Of a stretch of 58,345 nt of DNA, positions 1 to 8,213 are shown in pieces. A program made the position numbers and the translations under genes. The notes under the pieces were generated by a model. That model had not been told where the DNA came from. It made no database searches and saw only the letters and a list, made by a program, of their open reading frames with translations. Origin of the DNA: Alphaproteobacteria bacterium (GTDB lineage Bacteria > Pseudomonadota > Alphaproteobacteria > M2410); the NCBI GenBank assembly GCA_030614785.1, contig JAUWTJ010000016.1, forward strand, positions 1 through 58,345, read 5' to 3'. The first letter of the stretch is position 1, and every line of letters starts with the position of its first letter.

Positions 1-575
1 TCGCAGGAAAGACATTTTTCCCTTGATCCGGCAGTTGCAAAAACAGTTGCGCCGCGCTGTTTGGCGATTTGAATAGCGGTGGTTCCAATGCCGCTTGAGC
101 CGCCGTGGATGAGGACGCTCTCGCCGGCTTTCAGGCCACCGCGATCAAAGACATTGGTCCAGACGGTAAAAAACGTCTCGGGTAATGCCGCCGCCTCGAT
201 GAAGGAAAACCCTTCTGGAATGGGTAGCAACAGGGGCGCATCGGCAACGCAATATTCGGCATACCCTCCGCCGCTGACGAGAGCGGCAACCTTGTTGCCG
301 ATGGCGGCCGTTGACACCTTGTCTCCAAGAGCGACCACCGTACCCGCAATCTCCAGGCCGAGCGTATCAGGCGCGCCGGGAGGTGGTGGATAGAGGCCGA
401 GACGCTGGACGACATCGGGACGATTGACCCCGGCTGCCGCCACCTGGATCAGGACCTGGCCCTCACCCGGGTGCGGGGTTTCGATGGATTTGATCTCCAG
501 GACCTCTGGCGCGCCCGGGGTCTCGATGTGGATCGCTTGCATGGTGGCGGGGATGTTTGTGTCGGTGTCAGTCAT
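1..575 (-). CDS. NAD(P)H quinone oxidoreductase, zinc-free MDR family (partial, cut by left edge)
   Basis: Only the first 191 codons are present; the 3' part lies outside the window. The reading starts at an ATG ending at 575, preceded by AAGGA about nine bases upstream. The product resembles zinc-independent medium-chain dehydrogenases of the PIG3/quinone oxidoreductase type. Visible motifs are GVNRPDVVQRLG (residues 49-60), the proline-rich PPPPGAPDTLGLE stretch and HGGSSGIGTTAIQ (157-169), the entry to the Rossmann fold. The cysteine/histidine zinc ligands of alcohol dehydrogenases are not seen. Such enzymes reduce quinones or enones with NADPH in the cytosol; the substrate is unknown. It is divergent from the DUF1192 gene. 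Confidence 0.85.
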   Translation of the reverse strand, partial: MTDTDTNIPATMQAIHIETPGAPEVLEIKSIETPHPGEGQVLIQVAAAGVNRPDVVQRLGLYPPPPGAPDTLGLEIAGTVVALGDKVSTAAIGNKVAALVSGGGYAEYCVADAPLLLPIPEGFSFIEAAALPETFFTVWTNVFDRGGLKAGESVLIHGGSSGIGTTAIQIAKQRGATVFATAGSREKCLSC

Positions 576-720
576 AGGGTTTTGTCCTTGGCCCATTGAA
601 AAGCGTGATTTACCTGTATGGACTCTTGTGGCAGGGCGAGGCAAAATTCAAGGGAATAAGGGATCTTTGGGAGTGATGTCACACCGGAGACTGCAAGCAG
701 ACGGAAGGAGTGTAGCGCCT

Positions 721-909
721 GTGACCATGGATGGAGACGATCCACGCAAGACGAACTATGACTTTGCCAAAGAGCCGCTCGACAGTTTGTCTATTGATGA
801 ACTGACGCACCGGATTGACCAGCTTCGCCTTGAAATTTCCCGCTGCGAGAATGAGATTGTGGCTAAACAGTCCACCAAAATGGCGGCCGACAGCTTCTTC
901 AAAAAGTAG
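721..909 (+). CDS. DUF1192 family small protein
   Basis: A 62-residue acidic protein with a central predicted coiled coil (SIDELTHRIDQLRLEISRCE) and a C-terminal FFK, typical of the alphaproteobacterial DUF1192 family, whose function is not established. I chose the GTG at 721 because AGGAG at 706-710 lies ten bases upstream; the ATG at 727 is sixteen bases away and is the alternative, giving 60 residues. The pairing of DUF1192 with DUF1465 (the next gene) is common in alphaproteobacteria. Confidence 0.75.
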   Translation: MTMDGDDPRKTNYDFAKEPLDSLSIDELTHRIDQLRLEISRCENEIVAKQSTKMAADSFFKK

Positions 910-1183
910 GCTGCGGACTGTTGTGGGACAGAAGGCCGAGTTCCCGGCAATTTCGGTTTCTCCCGCACCGACCTTTCAAATTAATTTACAAGAAGTTAAA
1001 GCAGAAAAGCACTCTAACTCTTTGGTTTTACGGAAGTTATTTTACTTTTCCGGAATCTGTTTCAGCTTGAGACAGATTCCCGGCTTCGACTCCGGCACGC
1101 TTCCTGCTAAGGTTGGGGAGTAAATGAAGGGGCCGCAATTGGCCGTGTTTGGGTAGTCTTTAAAATCAGGGTGGGTGTCCGGT

Positions 1184-1747
1184 ATGCGTAGCGATGACGA
1201 ATTAAAGGGTGACAGGGCGATCGCAACGATTGCTCCAACAAAGTGGCTGGCGGATTTTGATGAGCCTGTGCAGGATTTTGCCGGTTCAGAAATGTTTGCG
1301 CGATTGTTCAAGGATGGCATGGCGCTGGTCGAGGATACTGCCGCCTATCTCGATGGCCCAGGGCGTACCGAATCAAAGCTCCTGCCGCGCAAGGTTGCGC
1401 TCGCCTATGCCGGCGAGAGTATGCGCCTGACGACACGGTTGATGCAGGTTGCCTCATGGCTACTGGTTCAGCGGGCGATCAAGGAAGGCGAAATGGCGCC
1501 CGAAGAAGCGTCCGGCGACAAGTACCGCCTGAGCGCTCAGGAGATTTGCCAGGGACGATCAATGGATGCTGCAGAGCTTTTACCGCAGCGTTTGCTGGAG
1601 CTGCTTGAAGTGAGCGAAAAGATTTATGACCGGGTGGACCGGCTTGATGGTTCGATGTTCCGCAATCCGGTTGGCCGGACAGAAGTGACACTGGTGTCAA
1701 AACAACTGTCTCGCCTTGAAGAAGCCTTTGGCGGTCCTGTTCAGTAG
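1184..1747 (+). CDS. rcdA: DUF1465 family protein, RcdA-type regulator of CtrA degradation
   Basis: About 187 residues, all-helical in appearance, matching the DUF1465/RcdA family in length and in the segments LPRKVALAYAGESMRLTTRL and LLPQRLLELLEVSEKIYDRV. In Caulobacter RcdA acts with CpdR and PopA as an adaptor that brings CtrA to the ClpXP protease at the swarmer-to-stalked transition. I prefer the ATG at 1184, which has a purine-rich AGGGTGGG about eight bases upstream; a GTG at 1175 in the same frame is possible. A ctrA gene lies 50 kb away at 51126-51821. Function here is inferred from family membership. Confidence 0.8.
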   Translation: MRSDDELKGDRAIATIAPTKWLADFDEPVQDFAGSEMFARLFKDGMALVEDTAAYLDGPGRTESKLLPRKVALAYAGESMRLTTRLMQVASWLLVQRAIKEGEMAPEEASGDKYRLSAQEICQGRSMDAAELLPQRLLELLEVSEKIYDRVDRLDGSMFRNPVGRTEVTLVSKQLSRLEEAFGGPVQ

Positions 1748-1813
1748 TTGAACAGAACCGGTATTCGGAAGGGAGCCTGTTTCGCTATCCCCTGGAGTGA
1801 AACGGACATAAGC

Positions 1814-1849
1814 AAAAACGCCGCAGCTTTTACAGCGCGGCGTTTTTTT
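1814..1849. terminator. Bidirectional Rho-independent terminator between rcdA and the pssA end
   Basis: A 7-bp stem ACGCCGC/GCGGCGT with a 12-base loop, an A-run before it and seven T's after it, so it can stop transcription from both the rcdA and psd-pssA sides. Its sequence is almost the reverse complement of the terminator at 3601-3636. Confidence 0.8.
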
Positions 1850-1860
1850 CATTTGGGTGA

Positions 1861-1944
1861 TCAGCAAGGGACGATGACCCCAAATGTCTTGTCATAGACC
1901 GGGGCCCACCGGGCACAGGAGGATTGAATTGCCTTGATATCCAT
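1861..1944 (-). pseudogene. Short ORF resembling the N-terminus of phosphatidylethanolamine N-methyltransferase (probable pmtA remnant)
   Basis: A 27-codon frame begins one base after the pssA stop and ends just before the shared terminator. Its peptide contains CARWAPVYDKTFGVIV, which strongly recalls the YARWAPVYDxxFG opening of PmtA/UbiE-type SAM methyltransferases. Nothing resembling the SAM-binding core follows. PmtA methylates phosphatidylethanolamine to phosphatidylcholine, so its former position after psd and pssA would make biochemical sense. It may instead be a small real peptide; the identification rests on a short motif. Confidence 0.4.
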
Positions 1945-1945
1945 T

Positions 1946-2749
1946 TCAGGACTTTTTCCGTTTTGAAGGCGCTTTTCCTGCAAGCAAGGCCCATATGACC
2001 AGGCCAACGTAGAGCAGGGAAAGGGCGACCAGCGTGATCCATGCAAAGGTCAGGACTGCGGCGCCAATAAAGACAAAGCCAACGATGAGGAATTTCACAT
2101 TCTCGCGCGAGACCGTCATGGCTCTGAACGACCAGGTGGGAATGTGGCTGATCAGCAAAAGCCCGATGCCGATCATGTAAAAGCAGATGATACCCGCAGG
2201 CACAAGCGGTGCGTCCGCGATGGCGAAGGACGCGAACATGGGCATCATGACCAGCCCCGCTCCGGCGGGGGACGGCACGCCGGTATAGTAACCGCCATCG
2301 TCATTCTCAATATCAGATTTATGAACGACATTGAACCGCGCCAGGCGCAGAACGCAGCACACCGCAAAAATCAGCACAGAAATCCATCCGGCACTGGGCA
2401 TGTCCTGCAGCGCCCAGAAATAAATCACCAGCGGCGGCGCCACGCCGAAATTGACAAAATCGGCCAGGGAATCCAGCTCAGCCCCCATTTTACTGTCGCT
2501 CTTGAGCAAGCGCGCCAGTTTCCCGTCCAGTCCATCCAGGACACCAGCCGCCAGAACAAGCAGAACCGCGCGTTCATAATTCCCCTGAAATCCGAACCGG
2601 ATCGCGGTCAGTCCGGCGCAAATCGCAACGATGGTCAGCAAGTTGGGTAGAAGATGTATAATCGGGAGATCTGTTTTCAGCTTGCCCTGGTGGTTGCGCA
2701 GGGGAGTGTCTTGTTGTTTATCCGGGTGTTTGTCTGGCGGCTTTTGCAT
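1946..2749 (-). CDS. pssA: CDP-diacylglycerol--serine O-phosphatidyltransferase
   Basis: 267-residue integral membrane enzyme that makes phosphatidylserine from CDP-diacylglycerol and serine, the first committed step to phosphatidylethanolamine. The CDP-alcohol phosphotransferase signature DGx2ARx8Gx3Dx3D is complete (DGKLAR, then G, D and D in register) near residues 74-97. Several hydrophobic helices follow, including the FLIVGFVFIGAAVLTFAWIT segment. The N-terminus is a hydrophilic, Lys/Gln-rich tail of about 30 residues. It starts three bases after the psd stop, so the two are almost certainly cotranscribed as psd-pssA. Confidence 0.95.
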   Translation of the reverse strand: MQKPPDKHPDKQQDTPLRNHQGKLKTDLPIIHLLPNLLTIVAICAGLTAIRFGFQGNYERAVLLVLAAGVLDGLDGKLARLLKSDSKMGAELDSLADFVNFGVAPPLVIYFWALQDMPSAGWISVLIFAVCCVLRLARFNVVHKSDIENDDGGYYTGVPSPAGAGLVMMPMFASFAIADAPLVPAGIICFYMIGIGLLLISHIPTWSFRAMTVSRENVKFLIVGFVFIGAAVLTFAWITLVALSLLYVGLVIWALLAGKAPSKRKKS

Positions 2750-2752
2750 GGA

Positions 2753-3445
2753 TCAGTCCACCCTTCCTTCGCGTGCGTCTTCTGAAGATTGCAGATCCGC
2801 AAGAATTGATTCACCCGCCACCATGGTTTGGCCCAGGCTGACGTGCGGCTCCACGCCCTCGGGCAAATACACATCAAGCCGGGAGCCAAACCGGATCAGA
2901 CCAAATCGTTCTCCGGTTTTCACCTTTTGCTCTGGCTTAACAAGGCAAACGATGCGCCGCGCGACCAAGCCTGCGATCTGAACAACCGCGATTTGTCTGC
3001 CGTCATCCATCTTTATACAAAGGCTATTGCGCTCATTGTCAACGCTGGCCTTATCCAGAGACGCGTTAAGAAACTTTCCTGGTCGGTAAGAGATTGCCGT
3101 CACCTGTCCTTTGATCGGTGCCCGGTTCACATGACAATTGAACACGTTCATAAAGACGCTGACGCGGGTCAGTGCCTGTGATGACATTCCAAGTTCGACG
3201 GGTGGGACTGCTTTTTCGATCAACGAAACGATGCCGTCCGCCGGGCTGACAATCAGTCCTGCGCGCACCGGAGTGGTGCGCCTGGGGTCACGGAAGAAAT
3301 AGTAACACCAAACGGTCAGACCGACGCCGATCCAGCCAAGAAAATTTGACAGCAGGAAAAGTAACAAGGTGGCGACGGCAAAGACGGCGACAAATTTTCT
3401 GCCCTCCGGGTGCATCGGCTTCAGAAATGTTTCGAGCATTGTCAT
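2753..3445 (-). CDS. psd: Phosphatidylserine decarboxylase proenzyme, short type
   Basis: About 230 residues, the usual size of the short bacterial form (related to archaetidylserine decarboxylases). It converts phosphatidylserine to phosphatidylethanolamine at the inner membrane. An N-terminal hydrophobic segment ([20 protein letters not shown]) anchors it. The self-cleavage site is the GS of [11 protein letters not shown] close to the C-terminus, where Ser becomes the pyruvoyl group; [13 protein letters not shown] is the other family motif. The start could be the ATG at 3445 or the one at 3439; the longer upstream frame is not supported. Confidence 0.93.
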   Translation of the reverse strand: MTMLETFLKPMHPEGRKFVAVFAVATLLLFLLSNFLGWIGVGLTVWCYYFFRDPRRTTPVRAGLIVSPADGIVSLIEKAVPPVELGMSSQALTRVSVFMNVFNCHVNRAPIKGQVTAISYRPGKFLNASLDKASVDNERNSLCIKMDDGRQIAVVQIAGLVARRIVCLVKPEQKVKTGERFGLIRFGSRLDVYLPEGVEPHVSLGQTMVAGESILADLQSSEDAREGRVD

Positions 3446-3600
3446 TGATGTTGTGCCTGGCAGGTTGTTTGAAACGGGGTTGTTGATCGGATCGTGAAAG
3501 TAGCATGGTACACTTGTCCCCGCCAAATACCATATCCGAACATTACACCGACACAATTCGCAGCGCCATTTGCCGTGTCGCGAAAGCGAAAAAACACAAG

Positions 3601-3636
3601 AAAAAACGCCGCGCTTTGACAAGCTGCGGCGTTTTT
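3601..3636. terminator. Rho-independent terminator downstream of rpmE
   Basis: Stem ACGCCGC/GCGGCGT flanked by A and T runs. It lies directly after the rpmE stop on the minus strand, and can also act in the other direction. Nearly the reverse complement of the terminator at 1814-1849. Confidence 0.8.
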
Positions 3637-3678
3637 CGGTGTTCTGCAGGCTTTGACCTTGCGCCTTCGCTAGCCCGA

Positions 3679-3903
3679 TTAGCTGGCGAGGAAACCTTCG
3701 AATTTCTTTTTGAATTTGCCAACGCGGCCAGCAGCATCGACGAGGTGGTGGCTGCCACCGGTCCACGCCGGATGGGAGGTCGGGTCAATATCAAGGGTCA
3801 GGGTGTCGCCTGCCGAGCCGTAGGTAGAACGCGTCTCGTAAGTGGTCCCGTCGGTCATCACAACGGTGATCATATGATAGTCGGGATGGATGTCTTGTTT
3901 CAT
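3679..3903 (-). CDS. rpmE: 50S ribosomal protein L31 (bL31)
   Basis: 74 residues, matching the alphaproteobacterial L31 pattern: KQDIHPDYH at the start, the [14 protein letters not shown] strand, and [13 protein letters not shown] in the middle, ending in a basic FKKKFEGF tail. No CxxC zinc ligands are present, as is usual for L31 in this class. L31 bridges the two ribosomal subunits. It is transcribed alone, ending at the terminator 3601-3636, and is divergent from the ABC transporter gene. Confidence 0.96.
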   Translation of the reverse strand: MKQDIHPDYHMITVVMTDGTTYETRSTYGSAGDTLTLDIDPTSHPAWTGGSHHLVDAAGRVGKFKKKFEGFLAS

Positions 3904-4174
3904 AACCTGAACTCCGGAAGGCCCGTTTGAGGGTGCTTTTTCTTACTCGAGCGCCAGTTGCATAACCGCAATGTCGCCAAAAACGAGCCCGGTATATACA
4001 GGCAGGCTATGGCCTCCGCAAGGGAAAAACCGGCTCGCCGCAGGGGAAAATTTCCCGCAATTGATCACATGTGGCGATTATCGTCTTGCATTGATGGCGC
4101 GAAGCACTGATTTTGGCCACGACGGGGCGAAAAGCTCCGGTTTGTGCGGGATTCAAACTTTTGAAGAGGACTTT

Positions 4175-6022
4175 ATGGCGAGACGTGGTTCAGGCAGCAA
4201 AGATCTCGAGGATCGCCCCACCTCGCGGAACGTCGGTGCCTTGCGCGGCCTTGTGCCCTTCGTTTTGAGATACAAGGCGCGCCTCGCCTTAATCTTTATC
4301 ATGTTGTCGGTGGCTTCAGCGGCGACGCTGGCGATGCCCTACGGGGTTGGCATCCTCATCGACAACGGGTTTTCGGACGGGCCGACCGGCGAAACTGCGG
4401 GTGATATTGATCAATATTTTGGTTTCTTTCTTGCCCTGGCGACGGTCCTGGCGCTGTCCTCGGCGGGGCGCTTTTACTTTGTTATGTGGATGGGTGAACG
4501 GGTTGTCGCTGACGTGCGCAAGGCAGTCTACAGGCATTTGATGGACCTGAGCCCGAGCTTCTATGAAAAGACCAAAACCGGAGAGATTCTCTCTCGGCTC
4601 ACCAAGGACACGACGCTTATTCAGTCAGTGGTGGGCGCCAGTGCCTCGATCGCGCTGCGCAATGTCTTCATGCTGATTGGCGCATTTGGCCTGTTGATTT
4701 ATACCAGCCCGAGACTTTCCGCCTATTTCGTCATTCTCGCGCCGATGGTCATCCTGCCGCTCATTGTTGTTGGCCGACGTGTCCGCGGGCAATCCAGCCA
4801 GGCACAGGAGAAAGTTGCCGACACAAGCGCGCTTGCCGGCGAAAGCCTCGCCGCCATCCAGACCGTGCAGAGCTATACGCAAGAAAAAAGAGAGGCGGCC
4901 CGGTTCGATGACTATACCGAATTTGCTTTCAAGGCGGGCAAGCGGCGCATTTCATCGCAGGCTGCCTTGACGGCCACCATCATCTTCCTGGTTTTCGCAG
5001 GCATCGTTGGCGTGCTATGGGCCGGCGCTCGACTTGTTGCCTCCGATCCTGATTTCACCGGCGGTACTCTTGCCCAGTTTATTCTCTACTCGGTGCTTGC
5101 TGCCAGCTCTATGGGCGCGCTCAGTGAGGTCTGGAGCGAAGTTCAAAGGGCGTCCGGGGCTGCCGAGCGTCTGATGGAACTGCTGAAGATACCGAGTGAT
5201 ATTGTTGCGCCGGAGAAACCCGAGACATTGCCTGACCGGGTCGAGGGTGCACTGGTGTTTGACAATGTCACCTTCAAATATCCAACTCGTGATCATGTGG
5301 AGGTCTTAAGGGAGTTCTCCCTCAAGATTGCGCCGGGCGAAAAGATCGCGCTGGTTGGTCCCTCGGGCGCGGGCAAGACCACGGTCTTCCAACTGCTGTT
5401 ACGATTTTATGATCCGCGCAAGGGGTGCATCACCATCGAGGGCAGGGATCTGCGCACCCTTGATCCGGTTGATCTGAGAAATCAGTTTTCGGTGGTCTCG
5501 CAAGACCCGGTTATTTTTGGAACGACGGCGCGCGCGAATATTCTTTATGGCCGTCCCGATGCGAGCGATGAGGAGGTCGAGGCGGCGGCCGAGGCTGCAA
5601 CGGCTGACCGGTTTCTGGAAGCTTTGCCGCAAAGCTATGACACGGACCTCGGCCCCAACGGCGTCACGCTTTCGGGTGGGCAACGCCAGCGCGTGGCGAT
5701 CGCCCGGGCCGTGCTACGCGACGCGCCTATTCTCCTGCTCGACGAGGCGACCAGCGCTCTTGATTCAGAAAGTGAGAGCCTCGTGCAAGGTGCCCTTGAC
5801 ACGTTGATGGAAGGCCGCACGACACTGATCATTGCGCACAGGCTTTCAACGATCCTCAAGGCTGACCGGATCGTGGTTCTCGACGAAGGGCGGATCGTTG
5901 ATATCGGGCGGCATGACGAACTGGTGGCAAAAGGCGGCCTTTACGCCCGGCTGGCAGAACTCCAGTTTAATGCTAAGATAACCGATATTCGCGCCCATAC
6001 GACAGGGGACACAAGAGGGTAA
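4175..6022 (+). CDS. ABC transporter, fused transmembrane and ATPase domains (MsbA/ABCB-like exporter)
   Basis: 615 residues. The N-terminal half (about 30-330) is an exporter-type six-helix membrane domain; the C-terminal half is the ATPase with Walker A GPSGAGKTT, signature LSGGQRQRVAIARA, Walker B ILLLDEATSALD and the switch histidine in IIAHRLST. One half-transporter is encoded, so it should work as a homodimer. The ATG at 4175 is chosen because GAAGAGGA ends four bases before it and the family's N-terminus begins soon after; the frame is open further upstream. The substrate cannot be read from sequence; lipid or drug export is typical. It is followed after 47 bases by the paraoxonase-like gene. 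Confidence 0.9.
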   Translation: MARRGSGSKDLEDRPTSRNVGALRGLVPFVLRYKARLALIFIMLSVASAATLAMPYGVGILIDNGFSDGPTGETAGDIDQYFGFFLALATVLALSSAGRFYFVMWMGERVVADVRKAVYRHLMDLSPSFYEKTKTGEILSRLTKDTTLIQSVVGASASIALRNVFMLIGAFGLLIYTSPRLSAYFVILAPMVILPLIVVGRRVRGQSSQAQEKVADTSALAGESLAAIQTVQSYTQEKREAARFDDYTEFAFKAGKRRISSQAALTATIIFLVFAGIVGVLWAGARLVASDPDFTGGTLAQFILYSVLAASSMGALSEVWSEVQRASGAAERLMELLKIPSDIVAPEKPETLPDRVEGALVFDNVTFKYPTRDHVEVLREFSLKIAPGEKIALVGPSGAGKTTVFQLLLRFYDPRKGCITIEGRDLRTLDPVDLRNQFSVVSQDPVIFGTTARANILYGRPDASDEEVEAAAEAATADRFLEALPQSYDTDLGPNGVTLSGGQRQRVAIARAVLRDAPILLLDEATSALDSESESLVQGALDTLMEGRTTLIIAHRLSTILKADRIVVLDEGRIVDIGRHDELVAKGGLYARLAELQFNAKITDIRAHTTGDTRG

Positions 6023-6069
6023 TCGGGGAGATCCGGGCGCATCTGATCTTCCAAAAAGGGGGAGTTTTT

Positions 6070-7170
6070 ATGCGTGCGGGCGGTGTTATTCTCAGTTTGT
6101 TGATTGTCGGCGGATGCCTTGGGGGGATCCGGGTCTTTGGGACGCTGAAGGCCGGCGGCGCCTTTGCCACAGTTGAAACCAACTATGATTTGAGCTGTAC
6201 GCAGGTGCTGGGTGTGCCTGGCACTGAAGATCTTGTCATTGATCGCAGCACCGGTGTGGTTTTTGTTTCTTCCCATGACAGGCGGGCCGAGCTTGCCTTT
6301 GGGGGTGAGAAAAACGACCTCCGCGGCGGTATCTATGCCTACGACCCCGGGCGGCCGTCTTTGGGTTTTGCAGAACTGACAGCCGTGAATAAGGACGGTG
6401 CAGGTCCACAGGGATTTCGCCCGCACGGACTTTCTCTGTATACGGCGGCAGATGGCACCAGGACGCTCATGGTCGTCAATCATCCCGATGGCGTGGAAAA
6501 CACAGTCGAAATCTATGATGTGATTGACGCAGATGATAAAGAAAATGGACTGCCGCGCCTTGCCTATCGGATTACGGTGACCAGTCCTTTGCTCGTTAAC
6601 CCCAATGATCTTGTGGCTCTTGATGCGGTGCGGTTTTATGCCACCAATGACCATGGTTCAAAACATCCCACGGCGCGCATGCTGGAAGATTATTTGAGGC
6701 TCAATCTGGCTTCGGTGGTTTATTTTGACGGTGAGGTATTTCGCACAGCACTTGGCGGGCTGACTTTCGCGAATGGTATTGAGGTCAACGGGTCAGGTGA
6801 TGAGATCTATGTTGCGGAGACCACGGATGGCCGGGTTGGTTCGTATACCATCGATCCTGAATCCGGGGATCTGGAATTCAAGCGCAAGTGGGATCTGAAA
6901 TACGGCGTTGACAATATCGATGTTGCTGCCGACGGCAGCCTGTGGATCGGCGGGCATCCGAAATTACTGGATTTTGTGGCTCATTCACAGGACCCTCGCG
7001 TCCTGTCAGCGGGCAAGGTCGTTCGTATTGATCCGGCCAGCAAGGAAGAGCCGAAACGCATTTTCCAGACCGATGGTGATATTATTTCAGGACTCTCGGT
7101 CGCGGCTGAATACGCTGGCAAGATTGTCATGGGGCAGGTTTTTGGTGACGGTCTGCTTGTTTGCGAGTGA
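6070..7170 (+). CDS. Paraoxonase/arylesterase-like beta-propeller protein
   Basis: 366 residues with an N-terminal hydrophobic segment (VILSLLIVGG followed by Cys), which could be a membrane anchor or lipoprotein signal (VGGC). The body has PON/SMP-30 propeller motifs: FRPHGLSLY, NPNDLVAL, RFYATNDHG and FANGIEVN, where the Asn and Asp residues bind the catalytic calcium in the family. PON-type enzymes hydrolyse lactones and aryl esters. It probably shares a transcript with the ABC exporter upstream, and ends tail-to-tail, three bases from the OmpA-like gene. Confidence 0.8.
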   Translation: MRAGGVILSLLIVGGCLGGIRVFGTLKAGGAFATVETNYDLSCTQVLGVPGTEDLVIDRSTGVVFVSSHDRRAELAFGGEKNDLRGGIYAYDPGRPSLGFAELTAVNKDGAGPQGFRPHGLSLYTAADGTRTLMVVNHPDGVENTVEIYDVIDADDKENGLPRLAYRITVTSPLLVNPNDLVALDAVRFYATNDHGSKHPTARMLEDYLRLNLASVVYFDGEVFRTALGGLTFANGIEVNGSGDEIYVAETTDGRVGSYTIDPESGDLEFKRKWDLKYGVDNIDVAADGSLWIGGHPKLLDFVAHSQDPRVLSAGKVVRIDPASKEEPKRIFQTDGDIISGLSVAAEYAGKIVMGQVFGDGLLVCE

Positions 7171-7173
7171 AGG

Positions 7174-8208
7174 CTAACGCTCGGTCAGCTTGAATTCGAT
7201 GCGGCGATTGCGGCGCAGCGCCAATTTGGTCCCGGAGGTATCGAGTGGCTGAAATTCACCAAAGCCGGCGGCAACCAGATGGTTCGGATCGACATCTTCG
7301 CCCACGAGAAAGGTGACCACGGAAATTGCGCGGGCGCTTGACAGGTGCCAGTTTGACGGAAATTGCGGCGTCTTGATCGGCACGGCATCGGAATGGCCAT
7401 CGACCCGCAGCACCCATTTGATGTCATCCGGGATGGTCATTGTGATTTCGCGCAGGGCCCCCGCGATCTTCTTCAGTTCAGAGCGACCGGCCGGGTTAAT
7501 GTCTGCTGATCCGGAGTCAAACAGAACCTCCGACTGCAGAATAAAGCGATCTCCAACGACCTCAATATCGTCGCGGTCACCCAGAGCTGTTCTGAGGCGG
7601 CCAAAGAATTCGGAACGATAGCGGGCCAGTTCCTGAACCTTTTGGGCCAGAGCAGCATTGAGACGTTTGCCCAGGTTGGCAATCTCGGCCTGAGAGGCGG
7701 TGTCGCGTGCCTCCGAGGCATCCAGAGTTGCTTGCAGGCTGGCGATCTGTTGGCGCAGGGCCGCCATCTGCTGATTGAGCAGTTCGACCAGTGCCCGGGC
7801 TTCCGCAGACAATGCTTTTTCATCATCAACGGTACTTTCAAGACCGCGAATGTCGCCTTCGGCTTCGGCCAGAAGTCCCTGAAGGTGGATGATCCGAGCG
7901 TTGGCGGCATCGCTGGTATCGTCGGATGATACGAGCGTCGCGGAGAGCTGCGCCATTTGCATCTCATAGCCGCTTGCCCGGTCCTTTTCCAGATCGAGCA
8001 GTTCGGCGAGTTCGGCAATGCGGGCATTCAGCCGTTCCATGGCCTCATCGCGGCCGCTTAACGCCTGGCCGAGGAAAAACTGGGCCAACACAAAGATCGA
8101 GAGCAGGAAAATTAGAACCAGAAGAAGCGTTGTCAGGGCATCGACGAAGCCTGGCCAATAGTCTGCGGAAAAGCCGCGGGATCGTCTGGTTCGGGCGCTG
8201 CGAGCCAT
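7174..8208 (-). CDS. OmpA/MotB-like peptidoglycan-binding membrane protein
   Basis: 344 residues: a short basic N-terminus, one membrane helix (ALTTLLLVLIFLLSIFVLAQFF) preceded by the MotB-like DALTTLLL motif, a long heptad-rich coiled coil (about 50-190), and a C-terminal OmpA domain. The last contains LFDSGSADINPAGRSEL, RVDGHSDAVPI and the NWHLSSARA and RRNRRIEFKL segments that bind peptidoglycan. The membrane Asp in a MotB-type position is D-A-L-T-T. It starts five bases after the stop of the MotA/ExbB-like gene. The pair resembles an ion-driven stator, but is not next to flagellar genes; the role is unknown. Confidence 0.85.
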   Translation of the reverse strand: MARSARTRRSRGFSADYWPGFVDALTTLLLVLIFLLSIFVLAQFFLGQALSGRDEAMERLNARIAELAELLDLEKDRASGYEMQMAQLSATLVSSDDTSDAANARIIHLQGLLAEAEGDIRGLESTVDDEKALSAEARALVELLNQQMAALRQQIASLQATLDASEARDTASQAEIANLGKRLNAALAQKVQELARYRSEFFGRLRTALGDRDDIEVVGDRFILQSEVLFDSGSADINPAGRSELKKIAGALREITMTIPDDIKWVLRVDGHSDAVPIKTPQFPSNWHLSSARAISVVTFLVGEDVDPNHLVAAGFGEFQPLDTSGTKLALRRNRRIEFKLTER

Positions 8209-8213
8209 GGATG

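Noticed and set aside
5941-6654. Minus-strand frame spanning the ABC transporter end and the paraoxonase-like gene
   Set aside because: It spans the end of one plus-strand gene and much of another, without an RBS or family match.
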